Positions 1 through 5,222 of a DNA stretch of 7,350 bases are shown piece by piece. This DNA is from Marinilabilia sp964403175 (lineage in GTDB: Bacteria > Bacteroidota > Bacteroidia > Bacteroidales > Marinilabiliaceae), in assembly GCA_964403175.1 (NCBI GenBank), contig CAYOFH010000163.1, forward strand, positions 1 to 7,350. The letters run 5' to 3'. The position numbers were made by a program, and so were the translations under genes. A model generated the notes under the pieces. That model saw only the letters and a list, made by a program, of their open reading frames with translations, did not search any database and had not been told where the DNA came from. The first letter of the stretch is position 1. Each line of letters begins with the position of its first letter.

Positions 1-71
1 CCTGAATCGCTAAAATACAGGATCAAACCGATTGCAATGAATATTAGTATAGCTGTACGTTTTTTTCTCAT
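1..71 (-). CDS. Partial gene, N terminus only: membrane or exported protein of unknown function
   Basis: Reading leftwards from an ATG at 71-69, the frame is open to the window edge and gives 23 codons beginning MRKKRTAILIFIAIGLILYF and continuing SDS. Four basic residues in positions 2-5 followed by about 15 hydrophobic residues are typical of a signal peptide or N-terminal membrane anchor. There is no lipobox cysteine in the visible part. The gene lies downstream of, and on the same strand as, the LuxR-type regulator, separated by 232 bases, so it could be separately transcribed or read through. Function cannot be assigned from this fragment. A chance open frame is possible because it is so short, but the start at an ATG and the charge-then-hydrophobic pattern favour a real gene. 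Confidence 0.5.
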   Translation of the reverse strand, partial: MRKKRTAILIFIAIGLILYFSDS

Positions 72-303
72 TGTGCTAAAATAACAGAAAAACTTTAATT
101 CGGAAAAAGTGGTTTTCAATCACATTATTGGATTAAAGTGAAATTTAAATGTCCGTTGCTTTAATAAAAGGAGAGGGTGAGTCCTATCTCTGGCTCGGAT
201 TGTGCTGAAAGAAGATGCACCAATACCTGGACGTTGGTAAAGTATTTATATTTAATCTCGTCTCAAAGAGGAACTCTGTCTTTCAATTTCAGACATTAAT
301 GCA

Positions 304-1062
304 TCAAACCAATCTGTTTGAAATGGCAAAATTCACAGCTTCCAGGGTATTGTGAACCTCCAGCTTTCTGAAAATATTCCGCTTGTGATGTTTTACTGTG
401 AATTCGGAGATATTGAGACGTTTGCTGATGACTTTATTACTATCCCCTTTGGCACATAATGAAAGTACCTCCTTTTCGCGATCTGAAAGCTGGTTCTGAT
501 CACAACGGTCAAACCGATGAGTAAGTGTGTTAAATTGAAACTGAAAAGGCTCCAGTAAATTTTGGATTATTGCATTTCCGGGCCCGGATGCATTAGAAGG
601 AGAGATAAAGCAAAGAGTAGATATGATCTGGTTGTCATCCGACAGCTGCAACGGTACAAGTCTTTGAGAAATCAATACCAGGTTCCCGTTTGCCTGACGA
701 ATTCTGAAGTCAACCGAGAAATAACAATGTTCCCGGTAGTCTTCTGGATATTTTGTGTTGAAAAACCGGAACCCATTTTCATTGACATTCATTATCAACG
801 GCAAATCCTCGGGAGCAATAATTTTCTCATAAAAAGAGAACCCCATCTCTTTTACCTCTTTTGCAGAGTGTCCGCACAAAAACAAAGGATGATCCGATAC
901 ATAGAGAAATTCTCCACTACTGAAATCGGCCACATAGATGCTTTGGTTCATTAGTCTGGAAAGGATATCCAGTATTTTCCGGGAATCAGGGTTTTCAAGA
1001 GATTTTTCCTTTGCTGCAGATGCGCTCCCGACGGAATCGATAAGATGCTTTTCAAAAGACAT
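304..1062 (-). CDS. PAS-like/LuxR-type HTH transcriptional regulator
   Basis: Probable DNA-binding regulator acting in the cytoplasm, 252 residues from the ATG at 1062. Residues about 40-141 have the look of a PAS fold (QSIYVADFSSGEFLYVSDHP, then an EDLPLI segment and paired strands), suggesting a sensory domain with unknown ligand. Residues about 192-250 are a GerE/LuxR HTH: LSDREKEVL, KGDSNKVISKRLNIS, then TVKHHKRNIFRKL as recognition region. No receiver domain with phospho-acceptor Asp is present, so this is not a classical response regulator. The frame stays open 19 codons further to a TTG at 1119, but that codon lies two bases upstream of a perfect TAnnTTTG promoter element, so the ATG is preferred. 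There is no SD, as expected in Bacteroidetes. The gene is transcribed away from the lipoprotein at 1528. Target genes are unknown. Confidence 0.85.
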   Translation of the reverse strand: MSFEKHLIDSVGSASAAKEKSLENPDSRKILDILSRLMNQSIYVADFSSGEFLYVSDHPLFLCGHSAKEVKEMGFSFYEKIIAPEDLPLIMNVNENGFRFFNTKYPEDYREHCYFSVDFRIRQANGNLVLISQRLVPLQLSDDNQIISTLCFISPSNASGPGNAIIQNLLEPFQFQFNTLTHRFDRCDQNQLSDREKEVLSLCAKGDSNKVISKRLNISEFTVKHHKRNIFRKLEVHNTLEAVNFAISNRLV

Positions 1063-1107
1063 ACCAGAATGGGGTTTTAGGGTTTTTATATTAAGTAATC
1101 CAGACCG

Positions 1108-1141
1108 CAAATTTATCAAATATTTTACTAATTATTTCAAA
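1108..1141 (-). promoter_or_regulatory. Bacteroidetes-type promoter of the LuxR-type regulator
   Basis: On the minus strand TTTG (1141-1138) is followed after 22 bases by TAAATTTG (1115-1108). This fits the known Bacteroidetes sigma-ABfr pattern TTTG, 17-23 bases, TAnnTTTG. Transcription would start near 1101, leaving a leader of roughly 40 bases before the ATG at 1062. It is the only full match I found in the intergenic regions. Confidence 0.6.
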
Positions 1142-1147
1142 TACTGG

Positions 1148-1169
1148 CAGGGAAAGATTGAATTCCCTG
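1148..1169. repeat. Perfect 7-bp inverted repeat upstream of the regulator promoter (operator candidate)
   Basis: CAGGGAA (1148-1154) and TTCCCTG (1163-1169) are exact reverse complements with an 8-base AT-rich spacer. The dyad sits 6 bases upstream of the -33 TTTG of the regulator promoter, where an activator or autoregulatory dimer would bind. There is no following T-run, so it is not a terminator. The role is inferred from position only. Confidence 0.4.
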
Positions 1170-1343
1170 ATAAGTGAAATTGACATAAATAGTTACCTTG
1201 TTTGGAGTTTTACGCTCAGTAAAAGATAAAGGGAATGGAATAAAACTAAAACAGATTTTTAATGAATAAACTACACTAAAGGACTATTGATGCAAATTAG
1301 ATTATCCGTTAAAATTGCAAACGAAAAATTCTTGCAAAACGAA

Positions 1344-1386
1344 GAAGAGAAAGTCGCATGCCATCCCAAGCCGCTACTTTCTCTTC
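1344..1386. repeat. Perfect 11-bp inverted repeat (stem-loop candidate)
   Basis: GAAGAGAAAGT (1344-1354) pairs exactly with ACTTTCTCTTC (1376-1386). After one C/T mismatch, two further G-C pairs (1356-1357 with 1373-1374) can form, leaving a loop of about 15 bases. There is no uninterrupted T-tract on the plus side, and on the minus side only a loose TTCGTTTT, so a classical terminator is doubtful. It lies about 140 bases before the lipoprotein start and could be leader RNA structure or a protein-binding dyad. Confidence 0.5.
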
Positions 1387-1408
1387 AGTTTCTCCAAATC
1401 ACTTAATG

Positions 1409-1434
1409 AAAGGAGGTGTAATATGCAAAGTTAA
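1409..1434 (+). promoter_or_regulatory. Perfect anti-SD complement followed by a three-codon mini-ORF
   Basis: AAAGGAGGTG (1409-1418) is fully complementary to the conserved 16S rRNA 3' end (CACCUCCUUU). Five bases later comes ATG CAA AGT TAA (1423-1434), encoding only Met-Gln-Ser. This is the strongest SD in the window, in a phylum where genes rarely carry one, and it does not precede any long ORF. It may be a ribosome-binding leader element or a chance match. Confidence 0.35.
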
Positions 1435-1527
1435 AATATTAACCCATTCTTCACATATCCAAAAAGGACATTTCCTTTCTGGTAAATTACAATTATCAAT
1501 TTTTTAATTATTTAATTCGAAAAACTA

Positions 1528-2340
1528 ATGAAAACATTTTATTTCATTTTCATAATAAGTTTAATATCATTTGCCTCTTGCAGCAAAGACGCAGGCATTG
1601 AACCAAGTCCATTTAGGGCAGACACAATGAATACAGATGTATCTGTTAAAAATGGGATGCTTGTAATAAAAGATAAGGAAACTTTAAACAAACTTATTCT
1701 GAACCACCTAAATAAATCCCCTGAAGAATTAAAGAATTGGCAGGACTCTATTGGGTTCAAAAGCTACCAGCTTTTCTATGATGATATTTTTGCAGAATAT
1801 GAAAGTGTAGTAGAAAATGCGATTCAGGAGCAGTCAGAAAATTCTATTTTAGAATTTATGGAGGCAAATAAAGATAATGCCACTTTTCCTGGAGGAAACA
1901 TTGACGGAGTACCGAATTTTTCCATTGAACCGAAAGTTTCGGCATCTTATACCTCTGTAGCTAATATGAATGGAAAGTTCATTTTAGGATCTGAAATTAT
2001 TGATGCAACTAAAATCGGGGGAACACTTTTAAAAAGTGTTGATTCATTTACATGTGACAAGAAACATGATAAAAGAAAAATGCATATTCGACTTACTGTT
2101 GACGATCCAAATTTTTCGTATAACGTTGCTGAAGTTACACATCGAAAAAAGATTCTTTTTGGATGGGTATCCTATTCCACCCGCTATTATTGGAGGCATT
2201 ATGCTAATGATCCTAATTATTATTATACCTCTGGTGATGTAGGATCCCCTTATAGAATTGTTTTACAACGCTACTCAAAATATTTAGAGATGTGGAATAG
2301 AGGGGTGGGTGAAGGTCAGAAATGCGTGTTTTCATGGTGA
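1528..2340 (+). CDS. Lipoprotein of unknown function (possibly DUF4848-like)
   Basis: A 270-residue exported lipoprotein. Residues 1-17 are a hydrophobic signal ending in the lipobox SFASC, so Cys18 is the lipidated residue. The following SKDAG contains the lysine-acid pattern that in Bacteroidota favours surface export. The segment VSVKNGMLVIKDKETLNKLI (about 39-58) followed by an acidic helical region (about 60-120) resembles an N-terminal layout I recall from DUF4848 lipoproteins; that link is weak. The C-terminal part (about 180-270) is rich in Tyr and Trp, probably beta-strand, ending in KCVFSW; Cys266 may pair with Cys176. The gene is clearly AT-richer than the operon downstream (near 30% GC in a sampled 60-base row against about 53% in one from 3601), which may indicate transfer. 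It has its own terminator and no partner in an operon. Confidence 0.8.
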   Translation: MKTFYFIFIISLISFASCSKDAGIEPSPFRADTMNTDVSVKNGMLVIKDKETLNKLILNHLNKSPEELKNWQDSIGFKSYQLFYDDIFAEYESVVENAIQEQSENSILEFMEANKDNATFPGGNIDGVPNFSIEPKVSASYTSVANMNGKFILGSEIIDATKIGGTLLKSVDSFTCDKKHDKRKMHIRLTVDDPNFSYNVAEVTHRKKILFGWVSYSTRYYWRHYANDPNYYYTSGDVGSPYRIVLQRYSKYLEMWNRGVGEGQKCVFSW

Positions 2341-2359
2341 GAATAATAAATTAAACTAA

Positions 2360-2418
2360 AAGAAAGGCATCTATAATTAAGAATGGTATAATATATAAAA
2401 ATTGTAGATGCCTTTTTT
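2360..2418 (+). terminator. Strong intrinsic terminator after the lipoprotein gene
   Basis: AAAGGCATCTATAATT (2363-2378) pairs with AATTGTAGATGCCTTT (2400-2415): 16 bp with one G-U wobble and a 21-base AT-rich loop, extended by A/T and G-U pairs into the flanks. The right arm runs into six T residues (2413-2418). It starts 20 bases after the stop codon, ending the 1528-2340 transcript. The opposite strand also has a T-rich exit, so it could act in both directions, though no minus-strand gene converges here. Confidence 0.85.
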
Positions 2419-2538
2419 CCCTTTCTTGGCAACCTTGAATAAATATAAGATTATCCAAATAAAACAAAGGGTTAGTTAAAAAAGATTGTAAGTCTAAACT
2501 ACAAAAGACGAGAACAAATCAAATATACCCCGACTGTC

Positions 2539-3228
2539 ATGAAAAGAGTTTACCCGGTTTTTTTCTGTTATGTTATCATCAGTGCAATGGCAACAGCACA
2601 GGATAATACACCAGAAACAACTTTATTTCCTTCTCAATTTAATGAGAATGACGAAATGCTGAACCCCTGGTCATGGTATCCTGAAAATAGCATCAGAAAA
2701 TCATCCTTCCTCTTTTCTGATTACGATTTCTCATTATATAATAAAGAACTTAGCAATCAAATTAAATTCAACAATCATAATTCACCTCTTTTCCATTTAC
2801 AATTGTCCAGAGATCAAAAGCAATTCCCACAATATGGAGGATATTATCATATAAAAAGTGATTTGCATTTCTTTTTGACTGACAAATTCCGTATAGACAC
2901 TGGCGGCGGACTGGTAAGACAAAACATACCCGGTGCTACGCATCCTCTGCTGCAATACGGAATACAATCTTCCCTGCAATATCAGTTTAACAGCAGGTTG
3001 AGTTTCAGAGTTTACGGACAGAGGCTATGGTTCTTTGAAGAAGATGAAAATAATTCCTTTTTATACAGAAATGCCATGGTTCCACAGACTGAAGTTGGAG
3101 GCGGAATTTCTGTTACACTCCGAAAAAACTTGACATTCAACCTTGGCCCAAGGATAATACTTGACACTCAAACCCCTGAAAAGCGAAATATGAAGATGAT
3201 CAACTTCAGAATTGTTTTCAGGTTTTAA
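2539..3228 (+). CDS. Exported, barrel-like envelope protein of unknown family
   Basis: 229 residues. The N terminus has a signal peptide with cleavage expected near ATA-Q (residues 18-21); there is no lipobox. The first third of the mature protein is polar, with an NPWSWYPENS stretch and a region around FSDYDFSLYNKEL. From about residue 95 to the end alternating polar and hydrophobic segments predominate (YYHIKSDLHFFLTDKFRIDT, SSLQYQFNSRLSFRVYGQRL, GGGISVTLRKNLTFNLGPRI), and the chain ends in FRIVFRF. A terminal aromatic residue is the usual signal for beta-barrel insertion by the BAM machinery. I do not recognise a named family. It is the first gene of a likely operon, 39 bases before the next gene, and follows the terminator and an AT-rich leader with no identifiable promoter. 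A periplasmic beta-rich protein is an alternative. Confidence 0.75.
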   Translation: MKRVYPVFFCYVIISAMATAQDNTPETTLFPSQFNENDEMLNPWSWYPENSIRKSSFLFSDYDFSLYNKELSNQIKFNNHNSPLFHLQLSRDQKQFPQYGGYYHIKSDLHFFLTDKFRIDTGGGLVRQNIPGATHPLLQYGIQSSLQYQFNSRLSFRVYGQRLWFFEEDENNSFLYRNAMVPQTEVGGGISVTLRKNLTFNLGPRIILDTQTPEKRNMKMINFRIVFRF

Positions 3229-3267
3229 TATAAGACAGAATACTTTTTTTAAACAAACATAAAACAC

Positions 3268-3909
3268 ATGAAAAAAACAACTTTCTTACTCTTGTCCATC
3301 ATCATTGGCAGCAACCTGCTGGTAGCACAAAACCATTCAGGATTCAAGCTTTCGGGAACGTTTAACGACACCCATTTATCTCCTGCAGGCGATCAGGATT
3401 TTGCAAGTTATAGTGAAGGTTCCGGATGGGAGTTTGGATACTCTTTTCACATTCCTGCATGGCAACGATTGAGCTTCCAGGTGGAGCCTGCTCTAAGCCA
3501 CCTGCCACTGGATTATAAGCATGAGAGTGCAGACTTCTATTGGGAAGAATTGGATCGTTCAACGACAACCCTTTCGGCCAATGCCCTGGTCAATGTAAAG
3601 ATCCTCAAAGGGTGGTCGGTGCAGGCAGGGCCACGTGCAGATTATAAATTTCTGGGATCCCGTAAATCGAATCTTAACATGGAGCTTACGGCAGGTCTGT
3701 TGAAGCATTTCAAATGGCTGGATGTTTACGCCAGGTATCATCATGGAATCACCAGCACTTACGGCTTGGAAGTAATCAGCTACTATGGTTATTCTGACGG
3801 CGGATCAACCACCCGGGATCCTTCATTACATAAGGAGATAGACGGATACACCCGCCGCTTTGAAGTAGGTATTGTGTTGCCGGTATTTAAACTTTTCAGA
3901 AACAAATAA
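3268..3909 (+). CDS. Outer-membrane beta-barrel protein, porin-like family
   Basis: 213 residues. The signal peptide ends near LLVA-Q (residue 20). The mature protein reads as a small outer-membrane barrel of the kind common in Bacteroidota (PorT/OmpX-like, Pfam OMP_b-brl type): a GFKLSGTFNDT opening strand, WEFGYSFHIP and LSFQVEPALSHLPLDYKH strands, then ALVNVKILKGWSVQAGPRADYKF, LNMELTAGLLKHF and WLDVYARYHHGI, with a final strand RRFEVGIVLPVFKLF. The loop with YYGYSDGGSTTRDPSLHKE (about 172-190) is probably extracellular. Its stop codon overlaps the ATG of the DUF4249 gene (TAATG), so the two are translationally coupled and probably made in fixed ratio. Transport substrate or structural role is unknown. 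Confidence 0.75.
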   Translation: MKKTTFLLLSIIIGSNLLVAQNHSGFKLSGTFNDTHLSPAGDQDFASYSEGSGWEFGYSFHIPAWQRLSFQVEPALSHLPLDYKHESADFYWEELDRSTTTLSANALVNVKILKGWSVQAGPRADYKFLGSRKSNLNMELTAGLLKHFKWLDVYARYHHGITSTYGLEVISYYGYSDGGSTTRDPSLHKEIDGYTRRFEVGIVLPVFKLFRNK

Positions 3910-4814
3910 TGCAAAAGATCACTCATTACCTGCTCTGGGCGTTGTTGTTGTTGTTGTTGTTGTTGGCGAAACTGGGAGGGCTGTCTTCCTGCACCAGTGA
4001 TTTTGAAGGCGACTTTCCCGACGAAAAACCTGTTCCGGTATTAAATGCGATACTAACCGCCGACAGTCTCATAGAGGTAGAGTTGGCATGGTCGCAGAAT
4101 CCGGAATCGGGAGCTGCATTTTCCCCCGTTTCGGAAGCCGTCATCGATCTACGGGAGAACGACCTTCTTATTCCTGCGCCGGAAGAGGTGGAGCCTGGGC
4201 ACTACCTCTTTCAGCACAGGGCAGGGGCCGGGCAGAGTTATCGCATCGAAGTAGCAATACAGGGCAGGGATACCCTTAGAGCCGAAACACAAATTCCTGA
4301 GAGCGTACAGGCCGATGTGGAAATGATCGATAATGCCCTGGGCACCTGGAATAAAAGGCATTTCAGACTCACAACCGGAAAAGGAAGTGAAAATATGGCG
4401 GGCATGTGGATCATAGCAACTTCTTATACGGAAGATAGTGTATCCACAGATCAGTCATCAGCCCTCTACAGTAATTCTCCTCTTCCGGATACATTTAACA
4501 GAACGTACGATTCGTCCGTGCCTGATGGCTATCTATATGAATATGATTTTTTTATTCGAATAGATTCCAGAAAACTGATTGCCGAAAAGCAGCAACTTTG
4601 GTTTGTCCCTTTTTCTCTGCCCGAAAAAAATGACATTTATATCATATCCGCTTCACAGGATTATGACAGTTATTTTAAAGATGTATGGACACAAAAAAGC
4701 TGGGATCCTGAAGTGGATTTACCATTTTCTTATCAGCCTGTATTCATCCATTCCAATATCGTTAACGGCTATGGTATTTTTGCCGGATGCAGTCTGACAC
4801 GATTCAGGTTTTAA
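3909..4814 (+). CDS. DUF4249 domain-containing lipoprotein
   Basis: 301 residues, outer-membrane lipoprotein. The signal peptide carries eight consecutive Leu (12-19) and a lipobox LSSC, giving lipidated Cys28. It is followed by TSDFEGDFPDE, close to the SDDFE-like surface-export signal described for Flavobacteria. The mature part shows a typical DUF4249 order: VPVLNAILTADSLIEVELAW (about 43-62), a beta-domain with VSEAVIDLRENDLL, GHYLF and YRIEVAIQGRDTLRAETQIPE (about 111-131), and a C terminus with IVNGYGIFAGCSLTRF. DUF4249 proteins are typically encoded beside TonB-dependent receptors and are thought to be their extracellular partners; the biochemical role is not established. Here the gene lies upstream of the receptor (5223), in an operon with two barrel-like proteins. 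The family match is good; ligand is unknown. Confidence 0.85.
   Translation: MQKITHYLLWALLLLLLLLAKLGGLSSCTSDFEGDFPDEKPVPVLNAILTADSLIEVELAWSQNPESGAAFSPVSEAVIDLRENDLLIPAPEEVEPGHYLFQHRAGAGQSYRIEVAIQGRDTLRAETQIPESVQADVEMIDNALGTWNKRHFRLTTGKGSENMAGMWIIATSYTEDSVSTDQSSALYSNSPLPDTFNRTYDSSVPDGYLYEYDFFIRIDSRKLIAEKQQLWFVPFSLPEKNDIYIISASQDYDSYFKDVWTQKSWDPEVDLPFSYQPVFIHSNIVNGYGIFAGCSLTRFRF
3941..3964 (+). repeat. Trinucleotide microsatellite (GTT)8 inside the DUF4249 signal peptide
   Basis: Eight uninterrupted GTT units. In the reading frame they are eight TTG leucine codons (codons 12-19, 3942-3965), the whole hydrophobic core of the signal peptide. All leucines use the same codon although other Leu codons appear next to it, so the tract looks like a slippage product rather than pure protein selection. 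Gain or loss of units keeps the frame and would change only the core length. Confidence 0.9.
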
Positions 4815-5032
4815 ATTTCCCATAGACTGGGATGGCGGACAGGTGCTGTGAATTAATATCGACAACCTGTTGTTAGCTGTAAATCCGGGCTTACCAGCAA
4901 GTTGGAATTCCAAAAAAACACTTCTAACCTACCTTATACATAAAAAATTAATGTTCTAAATTTCAGACAGTTGTTTTAATGTATTCCCTTAAAAGGAAAA
5001 AGCCTCGCTTTTGGGAGGACTGCATTATTCAT

Positions 5033-5132
5033 AAATAATCTATTCCGATGCCCAATTATCTGCTAAATACAACCGTCCTCAATAAAATTGATTTGGAAAT
5101 AATCTATTATTCTCTTCACCAATTTTATCTGC
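5033..5132. repeat. Imperfect tandem duplication upstream of the receptor gene
   Basis: AAATAATCTATT occurs at 5033-5044 and again at 5097-5108, 64 bases apart. Each copy is followed by a short spacer (11 and 16 bases) and then TTATCTGC (5056-5063 and 5125-5132), preceded by AATT-type sequence. The ordered pairing of two motifs argues for one duplicated block rather than chance. It could be a doubled regulator site; no protein can be named. Confidence 0.45.
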
Positions 5133-5149
5133 GGTTGATTGTATTTCTT

Positions 5150-5157
5150 GATATTTG
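5150..5157 (+). promoter_or_regulatory. Possible -7 element for the receptor gene
   Basis: GATATTTG differs from the Bacteroidetes TAnnTTTG consensus at the first base. A TTTT at 5123-5126 would stand 23 bases upstream in place of TTTG, at the limit of the usual spacing. The leader to the ATG at 5223 would be about 60 bases. This is a weak candidate. Confidence 0.2.
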
Positions 5158-5222
5158 AGCATCTCATTACGAAGATTCATGAATAAAGCAGGTTAATTAT
5201 TTACTAAACTTATATAGGAAAA

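Larger units (their letters stand above)
1063..1527. other. Divergent intergenic region between the regulator and the lipoprotein
   Basis: About 465 bases without a convincing gene. On the regulator side it holds the promoter at 1108-1141 and the dyad at 1148-1169. Towards the lipoprotein it holds two copies of TTGCAAA followed by (A)CGAA (1315-1325 and 1332-1343), a long inverted repeat (1344-1386), an SD-like sequence with a three-codon mini-ORF (1409-1434), and a small hairpin AAAGGA-CATT-TCCTTT (1463-1478). No match to TAnnTTTG was found for the rightward gene, so its promoter is unplaced. The last ~30 bases before 1528 are almost pure A/T, as is usual for leaders in this phylum. Confidence 0.6.
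4815..5222. other. Intergenic region before the TonB-dependent receptor
   Basis: 408 bases with no supportable gene. It begins with a weak hairpin (TCCCA/TGGGA, 4818-4832) lacking a T-tract, so no clear terminator for the upstream operon is visible. A 19-codon ATG frame (4979-5038, MYSLKRKKPRFWEDCIIHK) has no SD and is probably fortuitous. An AAAAGC-CTC-GCTTTT hairpin sits at 4998-5012. An imperfect tandem duplication occupies about 5033-5132. A poor -7-like GATATTTG lies at 5150-5157. The remaining sequence is AT-rich leader before the ATG at 5223. Confidence 0.6.

Noticed and set aside
219..238. ACCAA/TTGGT inverted repeat downstream of the regulator gene
   Set aside because: A 5-bp stem with a 10-base loop and no T-run; likely chance. 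The rest of 72-303 showed nothing convincing.
562..954. 130-codon plus-strand frame
   Set aside because: It is antisense to the regulator gene, whose protein shows clear PAS-like and HTH features; the antisense product has no recognisable pattern.
1347..1394. The 1344-1386 inverted repeat as an intrinsic terminator
   Set aside because: The stem is followed by AGTTTCTCC on the plus strand and TTCGTTTTGC on the minus strand, without a continuous T-tract, and no gene ends close by.
4818..4832. TCCCA/TGGGA hairpin just after the DUF4249 stop codon as a terminator
   Set aside because: Only a 5-bp stem with no T-tract; too weak to call.
4979..5038. 19-codon basic mini-ORF (MYSLKRKKPRFWEDCIIHK)
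   Set aside because: No SD, no promoter and no signal for a secreted or modified peptide; such frames are expected by chance in 400 bases.
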